Origin: Litoribacterium kuwaitense
Lineage (GTDB): Bacteria > Bacillota > Bacilli > Bacillales > DSM-28697
Assembly (NCBI RefSeq): GCF_011058155.1
Contig: NZ_JAALFC010000002.1
Span: 1-64,000, forward strand
Direction of reading: 5' to 3'
DNA: 64,000 bases
Under the pieces are notes generated by a model that worked only from the letters and a program-made list of their open reading frames with translations, was not told where the DNA came from and did no database searches. This document shows, piece after piece, positions 56,503-64,000 of this stretch. Position 1 is the stretch's first letter; each line of letters starts with the position of its first letter. A program made the position numbers and the translations under genes.

Positions 56503-57402
56503 GTGTCAAAAATTGCAAGATCAAGAAGCGACAAATTGTTTGATGCGATAAATTATACCCTGCTAACGCTCATTTTGCTCGTCGTGATCTATCCATTATA
56601 TTTAATCGTCATTTCATCGGTGAGTGATCCTACGGCAGTGAATGCTGGAAAGGTACTTTTCTGGCCAGCAGGCTTCACGTTAAAAGGGTATGAAATCTTA
56701 CTAGACAATAGTGAGGTGTGGAGAGGCTATCTAAATACCCTGCTTTATGTTGTGCTGTCGCTCATTTTGAATGTCTCCTTAGTCATTACAGCTGGGTATG
56801 CATTATCACGTAAAGATTTAATAGGTCGTAACTTCTTCATGTTTTTAATCGTATTTACGATGTTTTTCAGTGGCGGACTCATCCCATCTTACTTACTTGT
56901 GCAGCAACTGGACATGATTAATACGATTTGGGCGGTCGTTATCCCTTCAGCCGTATCTGCGTTTCATTTGATTGTCGCCAAAACATTTTTTCAGACGACG
57001 ATTCCGAACGAGCTGCTTGAAGCGGCAAAAGTGGACGGCTGCTCGACGACAAAGTTTTTCTTTAAAATTGTCATCCCATTATCTGTCCCGATCATCGCAG
57101 TCATGGCGCTGTTCAGTGCAGTGAATGAATGGAATTCCTTTTTTCCAGCGTTAATTTATTTGCAAGACCAAGAATTGTATCCACTACAGTTGATTCTCCG
57201 CAGTATATTAGTGGCAAGTCAGGACGCTGCTGCGGTGACGGGTGATGCGATCGACCCTGAACTTATTGCCGAACAGCAACAGTATAAAGAATTAATTAAA
57301 TATTCGTTAATTATTGTTTCGAGTGTTCCTATTTTAGTGCTTTATCCATTCGTCCAACGCTATTTTGTCAAAGGCGTTATGATCGGCTCGATTAAAGGAT
57401 GA
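56503..57402 (+). CDS. ABC transporter permease, YtcP/LplC-like
   Basis: This 299-aa permease has six helices, GKVLFWPAGFTLKGYEILL in the first loop and the EAA loop ELLEAAKVDGCSTTKFFFKI. GTG 56503 is preferred because AAGGTGG is 8 nt upstream; GTG 56491 would overlap that site. It is the intact counterpart of the frameshifted gene at 13833. Confidence 0.9.
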   Translation: MSKIARSRSDKLFDAINYTLLTLILLVVIYPLYLIVISSVSDPTAVNAGKVLFWPAGFTLKGYEILLDNSEVWRGYLNTLLYVVLSLILNVSLVITAGYALSRKDLIGRNFFMFLIVFTMFFSGGLIPSYLLVQQLDMINTIWAVVIPSAVSAFHLIVAKTFFQTTIPNELLEAAKVDGCSTTKFFFKIVIPLSVPIIAVMALFSAVNEWNSFFPALIYLQDQELYPLQLILRSILVASQDAAAVTGDAIDPELIAEQQQYKELIKYSLIIVSSVPILVLYPFVQRYFVKGVMIGSIKG

Positions 57403-57432
57403 GTCATTTTAATAAACTAGGAGGTCCTTCAC

Positions 57433-59049
57433 ATGAAAAGCTATAAAGGGATTGTGTCAGCGTCAGTTCTCACCTTTTCACTTGTATTGTCTGGTTGTTC
57501 TTCCAGCAATCCTGAAGAATCTGGTGCAGAGGCAGTAAGCAGCAATTTTAATGAATCAGGTCTCCCGATCGTTGAAGAAGACATTACTTTGGAAATTGCC
57601 GGAAAATACGATGCGCGTACCGGTTCGGATTGGAATGAATTAGAAACGTTTAAAGAAATAAATGAAGGTACGAATGTTAACATTGATTGGAAATTATCGC
57701 CTGGTTCGGATTGGACACAAAAACGAAATTTAATGATTGCGAGTGGCGACTTGCCCGATGTCATTTTAAAGCTGAGCCCGTCAGATGTTGTCATGGGTGG
57801 TTCACAAGGGATCTTTATTCCGCTCGAAGATATGATCGACAAGTATGCGCCAAATTTGACAGCTTTCCTCGATGAAAACCCGGAAGTGAGGGACGCGATT
57901 ACAGCGCCGGATGGGCATATTTATTCACTGCCGATGGCAAATATGTCGAAGTTTAAACGATCTAGCGGAAACACGTTGTGGATCAATGAAAAATGGTTAG
58001 AAAAAATCGGGATGGACATGCCGGAAACGACGGATGAGTTTTATGAAGCGCTTCAGGCGTTTAAAGAGCAGGATATGAATGGAAACGGTGACCCGAATGA
58101 TGAAATTCCCCTATCAGGGATTTACGGTGACAGTTTGCATGGGTTTAACTTCTTGTTTGGCTCCTTTGGGACGATTGATGAAACATTCCTCGTCAAAGGT
58201 GACAAAGTTGAATTTGTTCGCACTTCACCTGAGTACAAGGAAGTGATAAAGTATTTAAGCTCGTTGTATCAGAACGGTTTGCTTGATCAAGAAACGTTTA
58301 CCTTAGAAGGTTCAGCATTCTTATCTAAGCTTGCTGCAGGTGACAAAGCAAATGTCGGCGCCTTTTTCGGTTGGAGCCCTGACCAAATTACTAACCCTGA
58401 TTATAAGTGGGATTACAAATCACCTATTCATGCGTTAAAAGGGCCAGAGGGACATCAAGTGAGAGGGTATTTAAATCCACAATTGGATCAAGCGACCTTT
58501 GCAATTACGAAAGGAAACCAACATCCAGAAGCAACCATTCGCTGGGTGGACAGGGCGTATGATCCGGACATGTCGTTTAAACTTCGTCAAGGACCAAACC
58601 GTGTCGAAAAACTCGACAATGGAAAATACGGGATTGTTGATCCGCCTGAAGGTTTTACAGCCGGGGAATGGCGTGTGAAAGAAACGCCTTATAATAGTTT
58701 TGTTTATGGGTTTTCACAGAAAATGAGAGAGCAGATGGATTTGTCTAACTTAAAGCCAGGTGTACTTGATCCGGATAAAGATGAGTGGTTTGATTTGCAA
58801 GAGCCGAAGCTGAAGAATTGGATCTATCCGCAAATCTTATTTACGAAGCAGCAATACGACGATATTACAAGGTATCAGACGGACATTATGGCATATACGG
58901 ATGAAATGGCCGCTAAATGGATCACTGGCACGGCAGATGTAGAAGCGGATTGGGAAAAATATGTGGAAAACCTGAAGAAGATGGGATTAGACGATTTCAC
59001 ACAAATCTATCAGGATGGATATGATACTTACCAAGAAAATACACAATAA
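57433..59049 (+). CDS. Extracellular sugar-binding lipoprotein 3
   Basis: This 538-aa LplA/AlgQ-type binding lipoprotein has lipobox LVLSGCSSS. It has the calcium-loop-like segment NGNGDPNDEIPLSG and the C-terminal tail EYV/DFTQIYQDGYD typical of the family. It follows its two permeases with GGAGG upstream and is clearly divergent from the pair at 14794 and 16923. It should define substrate for this locus. Confidence 0.9.
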   Translation: MKSYKGIVSASVLTFSLVLSGCSSSNPEESGAEAVSSNFNESGLPIVEEDITLEIAGKYDARTGSDWNELETFKEINEGTNVNIDWKLSPGSDWTQKRNLMIASGDLPDVILKLSPSDVVMGGSQGIFIPLEDMIDKYAPNLTAFLDENPEVRDAITAPDGHIYSLPMANMSKFKRSSGNTLWINEKWLEKIGMDMPETTDEFYEALQAFKEQDMNGNGDPNDEIPLSGIYGDSLHGFNFLFGSFGTIDETFLVKGDKVEFVRTSPEYKEVIKYLSSLYQNGLLDQETFTLEGSAFLSKLAAGDKANVGAFFGWSPDQITNPDYKWDYKSPIHALKGPEGHQVRGYLNPQLDQATFAITKGNQHPEATIRWVDRAYDPDMSFKLRQGPNRVEKLDNGKYGIVDPPEGFTAGEWRVKETPYNSFVYGFSQKMREQMDLSNLKPGVLDPDKDEWFDLQEPKLKNWIYPQILFTKQQYDDITRYQTDIMAYTDEMAAKWITGTADVEADWEKYVENLKKMGLDDFTQIYQDGYDTYQENTQ

Positions 59050-59095
59050 GCAATAGCTGTTTGTAAAGAGGTATTCCAAGAACAGATTTGCTGCA

Positions 59096-59121
59096 CTCCT
59101 CTAGTATGATTGCTAGAGGAG
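59096..59121 (+). terminator. Terminator after binding protein 3
   Basis: CTCCTCTAG (59096-59104) pairs CTAGAGGAG (59113-59121), followed by ACGTTTTTA. Confidence 0.7.
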
Positions 59122-59174
59122 ACGTTTTTAATGATGATATAATAATGGAAGGGAATTTTTCAGGTGGTGAACAT

Positions 59175-60215
59175 ATGGTTACGATTTTGGATGTGGCTCG
59201 GCATAGTAATGTTTCGAAAAGTACAGTATCCCTCGTCATCAACAATAGTGATGCTGTCAAAGATGAAACAAGAATAAAAGTATTGGAATCAATAAAAGCG
59301 CTTGGATATGTCCCCAACATGGCTGCACGTGAACTGCAAACGAAGGTGAAGAACATCTTAGGTATGGTGTTTTTAGTGAATGAGTCTGCGCAAAAAGCCC
59401 ATTCTTTTAACTCCGTGACAGAAACGCTATTTTACGATACGTTTACAGGCATTTCTTCGTTTTTAAAGGACACGGATTATGGCTTATTAAATGAACGTTT
59501 TTCCACTTCCCAGGATCAAGAAGCAATGCCTTCATTGATTAAAAATAACCGTGTGGACGGTGTCTTTATCATAGGGGGGTTGTTTTCGGGTGACTTTATT
59601 CAACATATTCAACAAAGGAAAATCCCGGCCGTACTCGTTGGCAGACATTCTTCAGAAATAGATTCGGTTGCTCCTGATGTGACTCATGCCATTGACCAGG
59701 GGACGAAATATCTTTTGTCGTGTGGACATCAACATATTGCTTTTATCAATGGCCCGAAATCCATGGAAGTTGCGAAAAAGAAAGTACAGAGTTTTACACA
59801 TGCGATGACGGCGGCAGGGAAGGAAAATCTGGCTGAGACGGTTGTTTTTACCGATTATACAGGAACAGCAGGCTACGATGCGATGAAAGAGATTTGGGAA
59901 AGCGGGACGCGGCCAGATGCAGTATTGGCTGCAAGTGACGGCATTGCAGTCGGTGCGATGCGTTACTTATATGATATAAAAGTACGTATTCCAGAGGATA
60001 TTTCAGTCATGAGTTATGAGCAATCCATTATTTCAGAACATGCTATCCCGGCCTTAACAACAATGGATATTAATAAGGAGCGTATGGGGGAGGAAGCGAG
60101 CAGACTCTTATTAAATCGAATTAAGTATCCTGATCGTCCGATCGTCTCTCATACCGTTGAAACCTCTCTCGTCATTAGAGATTCAGTCAAGGTACAAAAA
60201 AGATATCATTCTTAA
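59175..60215 (+). CDS. LacI-family transcriptional regulator
   Basis: This 346-aa regulator has HTH TILDVARHSNVSKSTVSLVI and a LacI core (DGVFIIGGLFSG, AVLAASDGIAVGAMRYL). ATG 59175 lies 8 nt after AGGTGG; the in-frame sequence upstream runs through the terminator and is not used. It is placed between importer and orphan binding protein and probably controls both. Confidence 0.9.
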   Translation: MVTILDVARHSNVSKSTVSLVINNSDAVKDETRIKVLESIKALGYVPNMAARELQTKVKNILGMVFLVNESAQKAHSFNSVTETLFYDTFTGISSFLKDTDYGLLNERFSTSQDQEAMPSLIKNNRVDGVFIIGGLFSGDFIQHIQQRKIPAVLVGRHSSEIDSVAPDVTHAIDQGTKYLLSCGHQHIAFINGPKSMEVAKKKVQSFTHAMTAAGKENLAETVVFTDYTGTAGYDAMKEIWESGTRPDAVLAASDGIAVGAMRYLYDIKVRIPEDISVMSYEQSIISEHAIPALTTMDINKERMGEEASRLLLNRIKYPDRPIVSHTVETSLVIRDSVKVQKRYHS

Positions 60216-60297
60216 CTGTTTACGAACGGTCAGCCTAAAACAGAAGACTTAAACAATATTTGTGAAGGTATAGACTCTATGAATTCGAGGATATATC

Positions 60298-60378
60298 TTC
60301 TTTTTTATCATAAATAGGCAAGAAGCCACCCACTTCAAAGCATGTGAAGGGCGTATCCCAATGAGTAAGTAGGAGATG
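60298..60378 (+). repeat. Dispersed hairpin repeat, copy 3 (diverged)
   Basis: The order is the same as copy 1: a CTTTTTTATC lead, an AAGAAG segment, then hairpin CCCACTTCAAAG...CCAATGAGTAAGTAGGAG. The CCAATGAGTAAGT block is identical to copy 1 (20880-20892 region). Confidence 0.5.
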
Positions 60379-60433
60379 AAATGCCTTCAGACATGGGAAA
60401 GGATTCATTTAAAATCATTTTAATCATTTAATA

Positions 60434-60463
60434 TTGACAATTATGAGAAAAATCAAATATATT
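60434..60463 (+). promoter_or_regulatory. Promoter before the orphan binding protein
   Basis: TTGACA (60434-60439) and TATATT (60458-60463) have 18-bp spacing. About 180 nt of leader follow, in which I see no other element. Confidence 0.55.
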
Positions 60464-60642
60464 AATTGGAGTATTTCCCTTTTATTTGTTCCTTTCAGGC
60501 GGTTGTGTCCAAATGCCAGAAGATAGCAGTTTCTTGTATGTGACATTCATTCATGATGAGGTGATAAAAGCTGAAAAAATAATGTTAAATGCTTCGTGCT
60601 AAGGGTGAAGGAGAGCGATTAAATATATGCGGGGGTGCTTTT

Positions 60643-62256
60643 ATGATAAAGAACGCTGCAATTGCGTCACTATTCATCATACTTTTCATTGTGTCAGCAT
60701 GTGGTAATAATGAAGCTGCGGTAAATCAAACGGTTGGTACTGAAGAAGCACTGCAAAATTTGAACGAATCTGGTTTTCCAATTGTGAATGAGGAAATTCA
60801 GCTGGACGTATTTGTTGGTAAAAACGCATCGTATAAAACGAGTTTAGAAGATGTAAAAGCGTTTGCGAAATATGAGGAAATGACCAATGTTGATATTCAA
60901 TGGGACGAAATCGCAGTGGATGTCCTTGCAGAAAAAAGAAATCTAGCACTCGGCGGTGGACAACTACCAGATGCATTTTATGCGGCAGGGATTAGCAGTT
61001 TAGATTTATTAAAGTATGGTCAGCAAGGAACTTTTATTAAATTAAATGATCTAATTGATGAATATGCCCCCAATCTAAAAAAGCTAATGGATGAAGATCC
61101 GCAAATCGAAAAGTCGATCATGTCGGCTGATGGCAATATTTACGGGTTTCCGCGCATATTAGACCCGGATTTCCTCTCACTCCGTCTTAATCCGATGCTC
61201 TTCCATAATAAAGATTGGCTCGATGAATTAGGCATGGATGTGCCAGAAACAACCGATGAGTATTATGAGTATTTGAAAGGTATCAAGGAAAATGATGTGA
61301 ACCAAAATGGGGACAGTAATGACGAAATTCCCTATGGAGGAACAAGTATTGTATTGTTGGTCAATTGGTTAAAGGGTTCATATGGTATAGGGAATAAAGG
61401 AGATTTAACTTTTGATCTCGATCCTGAGACAGACGAAATGAGGTTTATCCCGGTCCAAGATGGCTACAAAGAGTTATTACAATATGTGCACAAGCTATAT
61501 AGTGAAGAGCTGATCGCTCAAGACATTTTTTCAATTGAATGGAATACGTACCTGGCAAATGCAATTGACGGAAAATATGGAAGTACGGTGTTTTATAGCC
61601 CTGACGAACTGCTAGGAGAAACAGGGGAAAGCTTTGTAAATGGCTTGCCGTTAATTGGTCCAGATGGCGATCAAGAGCTTGCAACGAGCGCTCATCCTGT
61701 TTTCAACTTAGGTACGTTTACGATTACGAGTGAAAATGAAAACCCTGAGGCGACGGTTCGCTGGATTGACCATTTTTATAGTGATGAAGGTGCGAAGCTG
61801 ATTTATTTGGGAGTTGAAGGTGAATCGTATGAGGAAACAGAAGAAGGAGACTATGAATTTTTAGATCATATCGTAAACGATCCAGAGCTGACTAAAGAAC
61901 AAGTGTTAGCGAAATATGCTGGCTATTTAAATATGGGAGCACCACCGAGCATTCTTAAGCAAGATTTTTTTAAGGGTTCTGAATCGTCAGAAATGTCATT
62001 GAAGGCTGCAGAACAATTGAAGCCGTATGTCACAGAGGATACGTGGCCGCCATTTCAATATACCGAGGAAGAAAGTAGAATAATCTCTACTGTTGGAAAT
62101 GATATCGATAAGTATGTTGGCGAAATGAGAGATAAATTCATCATTGGAGAAGTTTCTTTTGACGTGTGGGATGAATATGTTGAAACAATAGAAAAAATGG
62201 GCTTGAGTGAATATATTGAGGTTAGAAAAAGTGCACTTGAAAGGATTGAAGGGTAA
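60643..62256 (+). CDS. Extracellular sugar-binding lipoprotein 4 (orphan)
   Basis: This 537-aa LplA-type binding lipoprotein has lipobox FIVSACGNN and the calcium-loop-like NQNGDSNDEIPYGG. No permease is adjacent; the nearest pair is at 55524-57402, and the two lipoproteins share family landmarks. ATG 60643 follows GGGGGTG; the upstream extension lacks a signal sequence. It may give the same importer a second specificity. Confidence 0.88.
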   Translation: MIKNAAIASLFIILFIVSACGNNEAAVNQTVGTEEALQNLNESGFPIVNEEIQLDVFVGKNASYKTSLEDVKAFAKYEEMTNVDIQWDEIAVDVLAEKRNLALGGGQLPDAFYAAGISSLDLLKYGQQGTFIKLNDLIDEYAPNLKKLMDEDPQIEKSIMSADGNIYGFPRILDPDFLSLRLNPMLFHNKDWLDELGMDVPETTDEYYEYLKGIKENDVNQNGDSNDEIPYGGTSIVLLVNWLKGSYGIGNKGDLTFDLDPETDEMRFIPVQDGYKELLQYVHKLYSEELIAQDIFSIEWNTYLANAIDGKYGSTVFYSPDELLGETGESFVNGLPLIGPDGDQELATSAHPVFNLGTFTITSENENPEATVRWIDHFYSDEGAKLIYLGVEGESYEETEEGDYEFLDHIVNDPELTKEQVLAKYAGYLNMGAPPSILKQDFFKGSESSEMSLKAAEQLKPYVTEDTWPPFQYTEEESRIISTVGNDIDKYVGEMRDKFIIGEVSFDVWDEYVETIEKMGLSEYIEVRKSALERIEG

Positions 62257-62360
62257 GAATGGTTAGAGTAAGCACGTGACAACAACTAAGCCACTAATAA
62301 GCACTTAGCCGTGTCTGGTCTATTGGATGTTCAATACCGCGATACGTGTTAAAAATAAGT

Positions 62361-62412
62361 GCCTGTGTGACCGCAATATATTGAATGCGGTCATACAGGG
62401 CTTTTCTTTTTA
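62361..62412 (+). terminator. Terminator after binding protein 4
   Basis: A 14-bp stem (62362-62375 with 62386-62399, CCTGTGTGACCGCA arm) is followed by GCTTTTCTTTTT. Confidence 0.88.
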
Positions 62413-62487
62413 TGTTATTCTAAATGGGTTAACGCATTAATGCATTTAATTCGTTGTTTTACATTGAAGGAGAGGAGCGGATGGTGG

Positions 62488-62964
62488 ATGAGTCCTACGT
62501 TATCGCGTAAAAAATACTTCTTGACGGTTATGAATGAACTGCACTGCCATAAAGTGGAACATGGCAGTATCGAACAGGAGTTGCAGTTCCTTCTTTTAGC
62601 CCTTGCTGGCGCTGTACGAGACAAGCAACCTCTCGAAGATGATCTTGTGCGACGAATAAACATAGTTTTTGCGCAGTATCAAGCGATACGCTTGAAGGTG
62701 AGTATGCCAAATGAAAATGTATCTAAAGACTCACGGCCTACTCTCCTTCATGCAGAATTCGTTGATGGTGCAGAATCATTAAAACGTATGTACATGGAAG
62801 CCATCATCAGTTTGCTTGAGGCGATGGAAGGCTCTAGTCTGCAATTGCAGATGTGTACGCAGTGTCAGCATTGGTTTATTCCATATCAGCGGGCGCAAGT
62901 GACCAAGTTTTGTAGTGCAAAATGTCGCAATCGTTATCATTATTTACAGCGGAAGCTTGGTTAG
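62488..62964 (+). CDS. Putative zinc-finger regulator with CGNR-like C-terminus
   Basis: This 158-aa protein has a helical N-terminal part and ends in a four-cysteine motif, CTQCQHWF...KFCSAKCRNRYHYLQRK (about 125-156). It resembles the CGNR zinc-finger module (here CRNR), which suggests a nucleic-acid-binding protein. ATG 62488 is about 12 nt after AAGGAGAGG; TTG 62464 is the only longer alternative. No partner gene is evident. Confidence 0.65.
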   Translation: MSPTLSRKKYFLTVMNELHCHKVEHGSIEQELQFLLLALAGAVRDKQPLEDDLVRRINIVFAQYQAIRLKVSMPNENVSKDSRPTLLHAEFVDGAESLKRMYMEAIISLLEAMEGSSLQLQMCTQCQHWFIPYQRAQVTKFCSAKCRNRYHYLQRKLG

Positions 62965-63019
62965 AGCAATATTTATAATCCAAAGTAATTTTAAGGTACA
63001 AAAAAGAGGAGACTGAACA

Positions 63020-63775
63020 ATGATCACGTTAAAATCAAAACGAGAAATCGACAAGATGCATGAGGCGGGCAAACTGTTGGCTGCCTGTCATCAAAGCATT
63101 GCAAAAATCATTGAACCTGGCATGACAACAGAGGAAATTGATCAGTTTGTTGAGCAATTTTTAATAAAGCATGGTGCCACTGCTGAGCAAAAAGGTTTTA
63201 AAGGTTATCAATACGCTACGTGTACGTCCGTGAACGATGAAATCTGCCATGGTTTTCCCCGCAAAAAAGCGTTAAAAAATGGAGATATCGTCACGGTTGA
63301 TTTTGTCGTTAATTTAGGCGGTGGTTTAGCTGATTCGGCGTGGACGTATGCAGTAGGTGAGGTACCGGCTGAAACGAAGGAACTATTAGAAGTAACGAAA
63401 GAATGCCTTGACCGCGGTGTCGAACAGGTGAAAATCGGCAATCGAACCGGTGATATCGGGCATGCCATTCAATCATATGCAGAATCGAAAGGCTTTTCCG
63501 TTGTACGTGATTTTACTGGGCACGGCATCGGGCCAACTTTGCATGAAGAACCACAAATTCTTCATTACGGATCACCTGGAAAGGGGCTTCGTTTGAAAGA
63601 AGGAATGGTCATTACGGTCGAACCGATGATTAACGCCGGAACGTGGCAGAGCAAAATGGATGGAAACGGATGGACCGCACGTACCGTCGATGGCAAGTTA
63701 TCCGCCCAATATGAGCATACGATTGCCGTCACGAAGGAAGGGCCATTGGTTTTAACAGCACAAAATGATCAATAA
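63020..63775 (+). CDS. map: Methionine aminopeptidase, type I
   Basis: This 251-aa enzyme removes the first Met from new proteins. The five metal ligands are in VTVDFVV, GLADSAW, FTGHGIG, TVEPMI and YEHTIAV. Length fits the short type Ia. It is separate from the ribosomal operon location, so it is probably the second, MapB-like copy found in bacilli. AGAGGAG precedes the ATG. Confidence 0.92.
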   Translation: MITLKSKREIDKMHEAGKLLAACHQSIAKIIEPGMTTEEIDQFVEQFLIKHGATAEQKGFKGYQYATCTSVNDEICHGFPRKKALKNGDIVTVDFVVNLGGGLADSAWTYAVGEVPAETKELLEVTKECLDRGVEQVKIGNRTGDIGHAIQSYAESKGFSVVRDFTGHGIGPTLHEEPQILHYGSPGKGLRLKEGMVITVEPMINAGTWQSKMDGNGWTARTVDGKLSAQYEHTIAVTKEGPLVLTAQNDQ

Positions 63776-63817
63776 CCGTTCCCTTTTTCCAGAAAGGTTT
63801 CAAAAAGGAGAAATAAA

Positions 63818-64000
63818 GTGAAGCAAAATAAATATGATGATGGTGCTTTTTTACGGCCTATGAAAAAATGCCCCGATCAGTTCACGGTCTTGATGGTGCA
63901 GGAGAATGGCATATGTTCAAAACGCTCTTACCTCATTTTCGTCATCGGCGAGTCCTCGATTTAGGTTGTGGATTTGGATGGCATTGTCGGTATGCTAACG
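63818..64000 (+). pseudogene. SAM-dependent methyltransferase, 5' part, frameshifted; runs off the window
   Basis: GTG 63818 follows AAAAAGGAG and encodes KQNKYDDGAF, but then the frame is lost. The correct frame resumes after the T6 run (63847-63852) as FTAYEKMPRSVHGLDGAGEW and reaches the motif RVLDLGCGFGWHC, a methyltransferase motif I. One more T would restore it. The gene continues beyond the window. Confidence 0.75.

Overview
The window looks like chromosomal DNA of a low-GC Gram-positive bacterium, most likely a member of the Bacillaceae. The evidence is a 5S rRNA/tRNA cluster in Bacillus-like order (Asn-Ser-Glu-Val-fMet-Asp-Phe-Thr-Tyr-Trp-His-Gln-Gly-Cys-Leu), strong AGGAGG-type ribosome binding sites, TTG/GTG starts, many lipoprotein-anchored binding proteins, LacI-family regulators and a Bacillus-type myo-inositol (iol) operon. 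The genus cannot be fixed from the sequence alone.

Layout. (1) 1-1.55 kb: a promoter, 5S rRNA and 15 tRNAs, ending in a tRNA-Leu whose 3' end is not CCA. (2) 1.6-6 kb: a decayed accessory zone with a tyrosine recombinase next to tRNA-Leu, a repressor fragment, a degenerate ISL3-type insertion sequence with 17-bp inverted repeats, a lipoprotein, and two oppositely oriented fragments of an oligo-1,6-glucosidase gene. (3) 6-11.5 kb: a putative phospholipase-like protein, then a sulfane-sulfur/persulfide detoxification operon (DsrE-like, two rhodaneses, glutaredoxin-like, rhodanese-persulfide dioxygenase fusion, TusA, TauE permease) with a CstR repressor and four CstR-like operators. (4) 12.4-19.9 kb: an oligosaccharide ABC importer (two permeases, two tandem paralogous binding lipoproteins) with a GH29 alpha-fucosidase. 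(5) 20-23 kb: a truncated pirin fragment and a frameshifted HemAT-like soluble chemoreceptor with a CZB domain. (6) 23-29.6 kb: an AfuABC/FbpABC-like ABC importer with a glycerophosphodiester phosphodiesterase, an inositol-monophosphatase-family enzyme and a LacI regulator. (7) 30-38 kb: a DUF2262 protein and a maltodextrin operon (LacI regulator, MdxEFG, GH31 glucosidase) with GTTAAC-type operators. (8) 38.4-50.6 kb: divergent iolR and iolG-C-J-D-E-B-T, followed by a 3-oxoacid CoA-transferase pair and a thiolase. (9) 51.5-62.3 kb: a second LplB/YtcP-type importer locus with a FAD oxidoreductase, a histidine phosphatase and a PhnP-like hydrolase, a LacI regulator, and an orphan binding protein. 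(10) 62.5-64 kb: a zinc-finger protein, a methionine aminopeptidase and the start of a methyltransferase.

Taken together this is a carbohydrate/polyol uptake and catabolism region. A notable functional hypothesis is that region 6 imports a glycerophosphodiester such as glycerophosphoinositol, cleaves it to glycerol-phosphate and inositol phosphate, dephosphorylates the latter, and feeds myo-inositol into the iol operon 10 kb away.

Several otherwise well-conserved genes (an ABC permease, HemAT-like receptor, pirin fragment, iolD, methyltransferase) are each broken by what reads as loss of one base in a short homopolymer. That pattern should be checked against raw reads before any of them is called a true pseudogene.
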